Shown one piece after another: positions 8,563 through 16,096 of a stretch of 40,710 nt of DNA. The position numbers and the translations under genes were made by a program. Source of the stretch: Cytophagales bacterium (GTDB lineage: Bacteria; Bacteroidota; Bacteroidia; Cytophagales; UBA9547); NCBI GenBank assembly GCA_013297755.1, contig JAAFIH010000035.1, positions 1 through 40,710 of the forward strand, in the 5' to 3' direction. The notes below the pieces were generated by a model. That model searched no databases. It was given only the letters and a program-made list of their open reading frames with translations, and was not told where the DNA came from. How positions within the stretch are numbered: the stretch's first letter is position 1; every line of letters starts with the position of its first letter.

Positions 8563-9912
8563 ATGCAAAAGTTAAATGCCCAAGATTTTGGTGCTGATTT
8601 TAAATGGGGTGTGGCACAAGCTGCATTTCAAACGGAGGGGCATCTACAAACCCACAATCGAAGTCAAAGTATTTGGGATGTTTTTCAACACAAAAAAGGA
8701 GCTATCAAAACTGGCGAATTGGCCACAAATGCCTGCAATTTTTATGAACTATACCCAGAGGATATAGCCATAGCAAGTCAGTTGGGCTTCGATACTTTTG
8801 CTTTTTCGGTGGCTTGGGCACGAATTTTGCCACAAGGCACTGGCCAAGTCAATCAAGCTGGTTTAGATTTTTATGATAAAGTCATAGACCAATGTTTAGA
8901 AAACCACCTTACCCCCTGGATTACTATTTATCACTGGGATTTGCCACAAATATTACAACAAAAAAAAGGTTGGGCCAATAGAGATGTGCTACAATGGTAT
9001 AGCGAATTGGCAAATGTATGTACCAAAAAATTTGGGGATAGAGTCAAAAACTGGAAAGTACTCAACGAACCCTCTGCATTTTGTGGATTTGGATACATGA
9101 CAGGCGAACATGCACCTGGTGTTAAAAATTTATTTCACTTTTTGGCTGCTTCTCACCATGCCAATTTATGTCAGGGAATTGGAGCCGATATAGTAAGAAA
9201 TAATGTTAAAAATGCCTATGTAGGCACTGGTTTGGCCACTTTTTATGTAGAACCCAAAAATGACAAATGGTACAATACAGGAGCTACCGAGCGTATAGAA
9301 GCCACTATCAACAAAATGTATATTGAGCCTTTGGTGGGTTTAGGGTATCCATACAAAGATTTTCCTGCTATGCGACTTATCGAAAAATATATCAAACCTG
9401 GCGATGACAAAACGATAAAAGTTGATTTTGATTATATAGGAATCCAATATTATTGTCGCCTGATTGGGCAGTTTAGTCCATATCCACCTGTGGCTTTTGC
9501 CAACGAAGTACCTGCAAGCGTGCGCAATGTACCCATGAATAACATGGGTTTTGAAATATACCCACAAGGCTTACACAAAGTAGTGTCAAAATATGCCAAA
9601 TATCCAACCATAAAAGACATCATTATTACCGAAAATGGCCTTTGTTTAGATGATATTATTCTTAATAACGAAATTGACGATGCCACAAGAATAAAGTTTT
9701 TTGAAGATTATTTGGCACAATTACTGAAGGCCAAAAATGAAGGTATTGCCATAAAGGGGTACTTTTGTTGGACCCTGACAGATAATTTTGAATGGTGGGA
9801 AGGTTTCAAAGCAAGGTTTGGATTAGTATATGTAGATCATCAAACCCAAAAAAGAACCATAAAAAATTCAGGTCATTGGTTTAAGGATTTTCTTCAAAAC
9901 AAACTTTATTAA
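8563..9912 (+). CDS. Glycoside hydrolase family 1 beta-glucosidase
   Basis: Retaining beta-glycosidase of 449 residues. The acid/base glutamate is Glu169 in VLNEPSAFCG and the nucleophile is Glu357 in IITENGL, both standard for GH1. The N-terminal DFKWGVAQAAFQTEG and the C-terminal WTLTDNFEWWEGF (aglycone/glucose-binding tryptophans) are also typical. There is no signal peptide, so it is probably cytosolic and acts on imported cellobiose-like sugars. I chose the ATG at 8563; an in-frame TTG directly before it would add one residue. The exact substrate cannot be read from sequence. Confidence 0.92.
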   Translation: MQKLNAQDFGADFKWGVAQAAFQTEGHLQTHNRSQSIWDVFQHKKGAIKTGELATNACNFYELYPEDIAIASQLGFDTFAFSVAWARILPQGTGQVNQAGLDFYDKVIDQCLENHLTPWITIYHWDLPQILQQKKGWANRDVLQWYSELANVCTKKFGDRVKNWKVLNEPSAFCGFGYMTGEHAPGVKNLFHFLAASHHANLCQGIGADIVRNNVKNAYVGTGLATFYVEPKNDKWYNTGATERIEATINKMYIEPLVGLGYPYKDFPAMRLIEKYIKPGDDKTIKVDFDYIGIQYYCRLIGQFSPYPPVAFANEVPASVRNVPMNNMGFEIYPQGLHKVVSKYAKYPTIKDIIITENGLCLDDIILNNEIDDATRIKFFEDYLAQLLKAKNEGIAIKGYFCWTLTDNFEWWEGFKARFGLVYVDHQTQKRTIKNSGHWFKDFLQNKLY

Positions 9913-9971
9913 TGTTTGAATAAAGACTACATTATATTTCCATATTTTTATAAAAAAATACAATTTAATTT

Positions 9972-10736
9972 ATGATAAAAAATATTTTTTGTTTAATTAT
10001 ATTACTTTACTTTGAAACTTTTGCTTACAAATATCCAAGCGAAATTATTGGTAAACCAGCCGAGTATAAACCCAAAAAAATAAGATTTCAGTTTCAGTTA
10101 GATTTTAGAAATTCGTTTGTAGGACGCAAAACAATTCCAGTAGCTGTATATGGTGTTAATATCGGAATCAAGCTAAAAGATAAATATCGATATGGCATTG
10201 GATTTTATTATATCAATCAAAACAGCCCTACAAAATCGGCACTTAATGAATTAGGAAAACAAGTAAAACTTACCAAAGGCGAATACCAAACCAATCCAGT
10301 TTATTTTGCTTCAAGGCATTTGTTGTTGTATTATGGCACTGTCAATTTTACATATACTCTGTTTCAACATAAGTTTTTTATCATTGATATACCCTTAGAA
10401 CTAGGCTTTGGGGGCTACAATATTCGTTTTGATGATTTTGAAACAAGCAAAAACCAAACTATTGAAGCACAAAATATGGCCGAAATCAATCGCACAAAAT
10501 TAGATAATAATCCAGGCAGAAGTGGGGTTTTTGTGCCACTATTGGGTGGTTTGGCTCTTACCATAAAATTGCATCGTTATTTTTATCCAGAGTTTTCGGG
10601 TGGCTATCGCAAAACGATTTTAGAGAGCGATTTCAAAGCCGATTTTGATGGATTTTATTACCATATTGGTTATCAAATCAATTTTTTGGAAATATATAAA
10701 GATGTGTTCAAGAAAAAATCTAAAATGGATGAGTAA
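9972..10736 (+). CDS. Secreted, probably outer-membrane beta-barrel protein of unknown function
   Basis: 254 residues beginning with a signal-peptide-like hydrophobic stretch (about 1-19: IKNIFCLIILLYFETFA). The remainder alternates aromatic and polar residues in short strands (for example LLYYGTVNFTYTLF, YYHIGYQINFLEIY), as in small outer-membrane barrels, and ends with a lysine-rich tail. No named family is recognised. It begins 59 bp after the beta-glucosidase stop on the same strand and might be co-transcribed, but a functional link is not shown. Confidence 0.6.
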   Translation: MIKNIFCLIILLYFETFAYKYPSEIIGKPAEYKPKKIRFQFQLDFRNSFVGRKTIPVAVYGVNIGIKLKDKYRYGIGFYYINQNSPTKSALNELGKQVKLTKGEYQTNPVYFASRHLLLYYGTVNFTYTLFQHKFFIIDIPLELGFGGYNIRFDDFETSKNQTIEAQNMAEINRTKLDNNPGRSGVFVPLLGGLALTIKLHRYFYPEFSGGYRKTILESDFKADFDGFYYHIGYQINFLEIYKDVFKKKSKMDE

Positions 10737-10765
10737 ACGATTGATAGGTTTCCTATATTTATTAT

Positions 10766-10872
10766 ATTGAATCGAAAAACAAATATTACAACTTTATTTT
10801 AAATCCATTTTTTAATTTCTCCCCAAGTGGGAGAAAAATTATAAGAATGTAATTTTAATTTTTCGGTTTGAT
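10766..10872. repeat. Nested palindromic intergenic element
   Basis: A roughly 107-bp stretch folds on itself. The outer arms at 10766-10779 and 10859-10872 match at 11 of 14 positions, and the centre is a perfect 8-bp stem TTTCTCCC/GGGAGAAA with loop CAAGT (10816-10836). It lies between convergent genes. The central stem resembles the TTTCTCC/GGAGAAA hairpin inside the two MITE-like copies at 22.2 and 35.3 kb, although the ends differ. Confidence 0.4.
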
Positions 10873-10874
10873 AT

Positions 10875-10935
10875 AAGACTTCAGAAGGATAAGTTTTCTT
10901 AGAGGGTTTTAACATTAATTTTGAAGTCTTTTTTT
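10875..10935 (+). terminator. Inverted repeat with T-run after the beta-barrel gene
   Basis: AAGACTTCA at 10875-10883 pairs with TGAAGTCTT at 10922-10930, with a 38-nt loop, and the second arm runs into T(7). It lies about 140 bp after the upstream stop codon, between convergent genes. The long loop makes this a weak terminator candidate. Confidence 0.3.
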
Positions 10936-11024
10936 ATTGTTTTCTAATAAAATCAAAAATAAAATAATAAATAATTGCAATTAAAATTGAACTAAAATTA
11001 CCAATCACTCAATATTGATTGCCA

Positions 11025-11576
11025 TTAATTTTGATGCGCAAATTCGTTGATGGTTTCTATTTTTAACCTTTCATTGAGTCTATCAGAATACAAAATCTTA
11101 TTTATTATAAGCCCTTTATTAATCAAAAATTCGGCAGGCATGGTAGAAAAAGATTCGTTTTCGGCCATTAAATGCAAAGGAACTCCCTCTCTGCTTGCTT
11201 TAAAGGCAGTTTGTACAAACGAGGACAGATGGCTTATAATAGCTTTGGACGTAGAAGGTTGTAAACCATATTTTTGATAAATAATTTTCTCAGGATCAGA
11301 TATTAGAGGAATAGGAGATACCTCTTGATGAAATATACTTTGAGTCAGAATGGCTTGACTTGATTCAAAAAAGAATATCATTTCTAAACCTTTTGCTTTT
11401 AAAGTTTCATAATTTTTTTTTAGAAAATGAACCCTTATATTACAAAATGGGCAACCTGCATGCCTAAAAAAACCTATAAATAATTTCTTATTTTTGTAAT
11501 CATTCAAATCTATATTTCGGCCATAAATATCGTTACAGACGAAATGAGGAGCTATTGTATTTAATTGTAGAGGCAT
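11025..11576 (-). CDS. Peroxiredoxin-like (AhpC/TSA) thioredoxin-fold protein
   Basis: 183 residues beginning MPLQLNTIAPHFVCNDIYG, the usual entry strand of AhpC/TSA proteins. FFRHAGCPFCNIR holds a Cys42-x-x-Cys45 pair at the active-site position, so a thiol reductase or peroxidase role is likely; a classical peroxiredoxin would have P-x-x-x-T-x-x-C instead. The later segment ISDPEKIIYQKYGL matches the family. No signal peptide is present, so it is cytosolic. It starts at an ATG. There is a 302-bp gap between it and the alpha/beta hydrolase gene, so it is probably a separate transcript. Confidence 0.75.
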   Translation of the reverse strand: MPLQLNTIAPHFVCNDIYGRNIDLNDYKNKKLFIGFFRHAGCPFCNIRVHFLKKNYETLKAKGLEMIFFFESSQAILTQSIFHQEVSPIPLISDPEKIIYQKYGLQPSTSKAIISHLSSFVQTAFKASREGVPLHLMAENESFSTMPAEFLINKGLIINKILYSDRLNERLKIETINEFAHQN

Positions 11577-11823
11577 AGTATTTTTGTTGATGAGTAATAA
11601 TTTAATTAATTATATATTAAAATTAATATAAAAATTTGGTAATAAAAATTTATTTTTTTCACTAGAATAAAAAATTAATCAAAGATTAACAGCTTATAGC
11701 CTTTTGGGATTGATAACTAACTTTATTCTCTAAAATGGGTAAAAACTAATTTTTTATTTTTTTAAAAATCACTATTTTTTAAAAAGCAGAATTGGATATT
11801 TTTTGTTGCGGTTTTTTTACAAA
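11577..11823. other. Intergenic stretch, nothing recognised
   Basis: Very AT-rich DNA between two minus-strand genes. No open frame with coding character and no RNA gene was seen. It presumably contains the promoter of the peroxiredoxin-like gene, but I find no exact TAnnTTTG box on the minus strand that I would defend. Confidence 0.4.
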
Positions 11824-11860
11824 AATACTAACATTGCGAAAATACCGCAATATTAGTATT
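11824..11860 (-). terminator. Long hairpin terminator of the alpha/beta hydrolase gene
   Basis: Arms 11824-11838 (AATACTAACATTGCG) and 11846-11860 pair at 14 of 15 positions around a 7-nt loop. On the minus strand the hairpin follows the hydrolase stop by 18 bp and is followed by TTTTTG. The stem is unusually long for this AT-rich genome. Confidence 0.65.
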
Positions 11861-11878
11861 GTAATTTTCTAATTTTAT

Positions 11879-12670
11879 TTAACCTACCTCCAAAACACCA
11901 CTTTTTATTTTTTTGCAAAAGCCCAAAATTGTTTCTATTACTATATCAAAAGATTCGTGAATGGCTTGATGATCACATTCGTCTAAAAATAGTACAAAAC
12001 TTACTGGTGCTAAATGGCACTGGCGTATGCTATCTTCTATTTTCACTGAGCCATCGTCTTTACCAACAATATACAAAACTGGGAATTTGGCATTTTTAAT
12101 TACAGATGAGCGATCTAAGCGGTTTTTCATGGCTTTGATGGTTGCCTTTACAGCATTGACATCGGCACGCAATCCCATATCTATAATTTCTGCAATGGCA
12201 GCTTGGCAATCTTTTCTTTTTTTAGGAAAAAACATGGGTGGCACAAAAGGCCTTACAAATTCCTCTAGGCCATTATCATCCAAAAACTTTACAGTTTTGT
12301 CTCTTTGCATTTTTTTTTCTTCAGCATCAGCAAAAGCAGTTGAATTACACATCACCAAGCCTAGAATTGTGTCAGGGTATTTTTGGGCCAAAGCAAGTGC
12401 TACATAGCCACCCAAAGAATGGCCAACCAACACAAATTCGTTTATTTCCATAGAATTGAGCTGAAAATAAACGGCTTCAGCCAGATTTTCGATGCTTACA
12501 TCGCCAATGGCAGCACTGCTACCAAAGCCTGGCAAATCGATACTTATACAAGTAAAATGCTCGGACATGACCTTGAGGGTAGAATCCCAGTACTCTTTGG
12601 CTTCACAAAAACCATGGATAAAAACTACAGTTTTGCCACGGCCTCGTCTATCATAGCTTAATGGTTGCAT
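11879..12670 (-). CDS. Alpha/beta-fold hydrolase
   Basis: 263 residues with a complete alpha/beta-hydrolase triad. VVFIHGFCEAKEYW (16-28) gives the oxyanion-hole HG, GHSLGG (83-88) carries the nucleophile Ser85, GKDDGSV near residue 207 is the acid position, and the late DECDHQAIHE supplies the histidine. A cap region with the proline-rich FVPPMFFPKKRKD lies between. There is no signal peptide. The substrate is unknown; related proteins include esterases and enol-lactonase-like enzymes. It is divergent from the TonB-dependent receptor gene, with about 200 bp between. Confidence 0.85.
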   Translation of the reverse strand: MQPLSYDRRGRGKTVVFIHGFCEAKEYWDSTLKVMSEHFTCISIDLPGFGSSAAIGDVSIENLAEAVYFQLNSMEINEFVLVGHSLGGYVALALAQKYPDTILGLVMCNSTAFADAEEKKMQRDKTVKFLDDNGLEEFVRPFVPPMFFPKKRKDCQAAIAEIIDMGLRADVNAVKATIKAMKNRLDRSSVIKNAKFPVLYIVGKDDGSVKIEDSIRQCHLAPVSFVLFLDECDHQAIHESFDIVIETILGFCKKIKSGVLEVG

Positions 12671-12781
12671 AATATTTGGTTTGGATTGGTTTGGTTAATT
12701 TTGGTTGTGATTTGCCTCAATAAAATTCTAAATTAATAAATTCATGTAAATATCAAAAAATAAAACAAAATAACATATCTC

Positions 12782-12847
12782 TTAACAATTCCTTAATATT
12801 GAAATAAGTCATTTAACAAATTGTTAATATTAGAAGACCTAATTTTG
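12782..12847 (+). promoter_or_regulatory. Tandem 11-bp-period sites and -7 box before the TonB-dependent receptor
   Basis: TTAACA-N5-TTAATA occurs twice (12782-12798 and 12813-12829), the half sites being 11 bp apart each time. The -7 box TAATTTTG follows at 12840-12847, so the second pair covers the -33 region. The same arrangement precedes the gene at 16097. An 11-bp direct-repeat period is what OmpR/PhoB-type response regulators bind, so an activator site is a reasonable inference. Confidence 0.5.
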
Positions 12848-12878
12848 CAAAAAAAATATTTTTAAAAGAATCAAGGTT

Positions 12879-15836
12879 ATGTTGAAAAAACTACAAAAAT
12901 TAGTAGTCTTACTATTTGCATTAAATGTAGTCGCACAGGCTCAAAAAGGAAAAATAGCTGGCAAAGTAATAGACAAAAAATCTGGCGAAGACATCATAGG
13001 GGCTACTATTGTAGTAGAAGGCACCACCAATGGAGCCTCAACAGATATAGATGGCAAATATGTTTTAAGTTTAGAACCTGGCAAATATACTATTCTTATA
13101 AGTTATGTATCATACAAAACACAAAAAATAGAAAATGTGATTGTTAAGTCAAATGAAGTTACCAATCTTAGTGCAGCCATCGAAGAAGCTACCACAGAAC
13201 TAGGTGAAGTTGAAATTGTAGCAACTTTTGAAAAAGGATCGCAAGCTCTTATTTTGACAGAACGAAAAAATGCAGCTCAAGTATCTGATGGAATATCAGC
13301 AGATGTAATCAGAAAATCACCTGCAAGTAATTCTAGTGATGTCCTCAAGCGTATCACAGGGGTAAGTATTCAAGATAATAAATTTGCTATTATTCGTGGC
13401 TTAGCTGATAGATATAATGCTGCGTTTATCAATGGGGCTCCACTGCCCAGCACAGAGTCTGATAGAAAAGCATTTGCCTTTGATATGTTTCCCTCTCAAT
13501 TACTCGAAAGTATGACAATTATAAAGACAGCAACACCAGATATGGTTGGAGATTGGGCTGGTGGAGTTATCAATATAAAAACGAAAGATGTACCAGAAAA
13601 ACGATTTTTTAATATTGGAATAAGTGGCACACATAATTCTATAACAACATTCAAACCATTTATCACAAACAAAGGAGGTGCTACAGATTTTTTAGGAATA
13701 GATGATGGCTCACGTGAATTACCTTCAAATATGCCATCTCCAAAGGAATTGAACAATATTGAAACAGGAAGTATTAGCAACAGAGCAATTCTGAGCGAAA
13801 ATATAGCAAATGCAAGTTTCAATGATTGGAAATTGATTAATAAAACATCTGCTATGCCAAACGGTTCGCTTCAAGCAAGTGGAGGTGGCACTATAAATTT
13901 ATCAGAAAAAAGTAAAATAGGAATAGTTGGTGCCCTTACTTATAATAATAGCAGAAATTTTAATTCAGGTGTACGAAATAATTATTCAGATTTAATTCAA
14001 GAAGATCAAATTTTCATTAAAGAAAGTAGAACAAATATATTAGCAGGAGCAATGCTTAATTTTGCAGCCGTAATAGCTGATAACCATAAATTTAGTTTTA
14101 AAAATGTATACAACATAAATACAGAAAATAGAATTACAAATAGAGAAATATATGCAGGAGGTCTTGATAAAGGTGTTTCTACCCAAACAGCCACTGGGGT
14201 CAATCGTTGGTACACTCAAAATAATATGCAATCGAGTCAACTCTCAGGAGAACATTATTTTAAAAATCTCCTTGAATCTAAGTTAAAGTGGGTTGCAGGT
14301 TATAGTATTGTAAACCGAAATATACCTAGTATGAGATATAGTCAATATGAATTAAATAGAGTTCCAATAATCGAAATACAACAAGATTCAGAAGGAAATG
14401 ATATTGAAGTGATCACTGGTTATAAGCAATTTTATACGGCAAATGTATCCAACGGTGATCCATCAAAAGATAATTCAGGTTTTATTTTTAATAGTAGAAA
14501 CAATGAAAAAATATATAGTTTTGGTTCTGATTACTCTATACAATTACCAACAGTTGGTGTAAAATCAGAATTAAAAATAGGTGGTTATTATCAGTTAAGA
14601 AAACGAGAATTTAAAGCACAACAATATGCATGGTCTAGGTTACAAGTTGTAGGGATAGGTGGTACTCCATTCGATAATTCCCTATTATTACAACCATTGG
14701 ATAGTATTTTTGCACCCGAAAACATTGGAAAAATGCCAAATGGAAAAGGAGGTTTTATTATTGCAGGAAATTATTTAGCATCTGATACATACCAAGCCTC
14801 TTCACATTTGAGGGCTGGATATGCTATGATGGATAACCGGAAAGACGCTTTTAGAATTATTTGGGGGGCAAGATTTGAATCTTACAATCAAATTTTAACA
14901 ACTTCTGCAAACGATGGCAAGCCTATTGGGCTGAATCAAGTCATTAATGATGTTTTGCCAAGTATAAATTTTATATATGAAATGTCAGAAAAAACAAATT
15001 TAAGAATTGCTTATTACAAAACTGTATCTAGACCAGAGTTTAGAGAGTTGGCTCCATTTAGCTTTTTTGATTATTCTATTGCATTTGAAACAGCAGGTAA
15101 TCCTAATTTGAAAAGAACAAAAGTGGATAACATTGATTTAAGATTTGAATTTTTTCCAGGTGCTGGCCAAGTTATTGCACTTACAGGGTTTTATAAAGTT
15201 TTTAAAGATCCAATTGAGCAATTTAGGTTAGGTTTTAATAGACTTTATTCGTTTACAAATGCAAGTTATGCAGATTTGATAGGTTTAGAAATAGAATATA
15301 GACAAAATCTTGGAAATTTGTTTAATGTTTCAGACTCTAAAATCCTTTCAAGAATAACACCTTTTGTGAATTTCTCTTACATGATTTCAAATGTAAATAC
15401 TGATAATATTGTTAATTCTATTGGATTTAGTCGTCCTTTGCAAGGACAATCTCCCTATATATTAAATACAGGTATTCAATATCAAAATGATGAAAAAGAA
15501 TTTAGTATAAATGTAATGTTTAACCAAGTTGGAAGAAGAATTTTTATTGTAGGTGCTGGCGACACTCCTCACATGTGGGAAAACCCAAGACCTGTATTAG
15601 ACTTTAATCTTACAAAATCGTTTTTTAAGAAAAAACTTGAACTACGTGGAACTATTGGAGATTTGATAGCACAAGATTTTATTTTTTATTCAGACATGAA
15701 TAACGATGGCAAATTTAATGAAGTTACCTCTTACATCAACGAAAAAGGAAACGAAGATTTTAGATCTTTAGATTTGGTAAATATTAGAAATAATGTTGGC
15801 CGAAATATTAGATTTGGAGTAGTATATAATTTTTAG
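12879..15836 (+). CDS. TonB-dependent outer-membrane receptor with CarboxypepD-regulatory-like domain
   Basis: 985 residues. A signal peptide (about 1-21, ending VVAQAQ) is followed by a carboxypeptidase-regulatory-like beta domain (about 24-110, GKIAGKVIDKKSGEDIIGAT), then the plug (SNSSDVLKRITGVSIQDNK, IRGLADRYN) and the 22-strand barrel ending in the aromatic RFGVVYNF, the outer-membrane insertion signal. It imports a large ligand using TonB energy; the ligand cannot be read. No SusD partner follows, so it is not a classical Sus pair. The next gene encodes a T9SS-exported protein whose promoter shares tandem sites, suggesting joint action. A strong terminator at 15933-15978 separates them. 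Confidence 0.92.
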   Translation: MLKKLQKLVVLLFALNVVAQAQKGKIAGKVIDKKSGEDIIGATIVVEGTTNGASTDIDGKYVLSLEPGKYTILISYVSYKTQKIENVIVKSNEVTNLSAAIEEATTELGEVEIVATFEKGSQALILTERKNAAQVSDGISADVIRKSPASNSSDVLKRITGVSIQDNKFAIIRGLADRYNAAFINGAPLPSTESDRKAFAFDMFPSQLLESMTIIKTATPDMVGDWAGGVINIKTKDVPEKRFFNIGISGTHNSITTFKPFITNKGGATDFLGIDDGSRELPSNMPSPKELNNIETGSISNRAILSENIANASFNDWKLINKTSAMPNGSLQASGGGTINLSEKSKIGIVGALTYNNSRNFNSGVRNNYSDLIQEDQIFIKESRTNILAGAMLNFAAVIADNHKFSFKNVYNINTENRITNREIYAGGLDKGVSTQTATGVNRWYTQNNMQSSQLSGEHYFKNLLESKLKWVAGYSIVNRNIPSMRYSQYELNRVPIIEIQQDSEGNDIEVITGYKQFYTANVSNGDPSKDNSGFIFNSRNNEKIYSFGSDYSIQLPTVGVKSELKIGGYYQLRKREFKAQQYAWSRLQVVGIGGTPFDNSLLLQPLDSIFAPENIGKMPNGKGGFIIAGNYLASDTYQASSHLRAGYAMMDNRKDAFRIIWGARFESYNQILTTSANDGKPIGLNQVINDVLPSINFIYEMSEKTNLRIAYYKTVSRPEFRELAPFSFFDYSIAFETAGNPNLKRTKVDNIDLRFEFFPGAGQVIALTGFYKVFKDPIEQFRLGFNRLYSFTNASYADLIGLEIEYRQNLGNLFNVSDSKILSRITPFVNFSYMISNVNTDNIVNSIGFSRPLQGQSPYILNTGIQYQNDEKEFSINVMFNQVGRRIFIVGAGDTPHMWENPRPVLDFNLTKSFFKKKLELRGTIGDLIAQDFIFYSDMNNDGKFNEVTSYINEKGNEDFRSLDLVNIRNNVGRNIRFGVVYNF

Positions 15837-15932
15837 TTTAGTATAGTTTTTCTATTGTTTATTCCTGAATTTTAAACAGAATTAAAGTAGTTTTTTCTAT
15901 TTCTAACTTTTTAAATAATTTCTTCAAATTAC

Positions 15933-15978
15933 CTAATGATTTTAAACTAAATGTAAAAAAATCATTAGTTTTTTTTTT
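15933..15978 (+). terminator. Rho-independent terminator of the receptor gene
   Basis: Perfect 11-bp stem CTAATGATTTT / AAAATCATTAG (15933-15943 and 15958-15968) followed directly by ten T residues (15969-15978). It lies about 100 bp after the stop codon. It shows that the receptor and the following secreted-protein gene are separate transcripts. Confidence 0.85.
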
Positions 15979-16008
15979 ATTTTCAATACATTTTTCAAAT
16001 CCTAGAAT

Positions 16009-16064
16009 GTAACAATTTGTTAATATTGACTTAACATTCTATTCATACTTGAACTTTATATTTG
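16009..16064 (+). promoter_or_regulatory. Tandem 11-bp-period sites and -7 box before the T9SS protein
   Basis: GTAACA (16009), TTAATA (16020) and TTAACA (16031) are spaced exactly 11 bp apart, with a weaker TTCATA at 16042. The -7 box TATATTTG is at 16057-16064, 32 bp before the ATG. The array matches that of the receptor gene at 12.8 kb, implying a common regulator. Confidence 0.5.
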
Positions 16065-16096
16065 CAAAATAATTTAACCTTAATCATTTATTTAAT

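Noticed and set aside
9340-9686. Minus-strand open frames within the GH1 gene
   Set aside because: Shadow frames antisense to catalytic motifs of a clear GH1 enzyme.
12661-12720. GGTTT-like iterations in the divergent region before the receptor gene
   Set aside because: They are short and irregular (TTGGTTTGGATTGGTTTGG) and probably simple-sequence drift; no repeat class fits.
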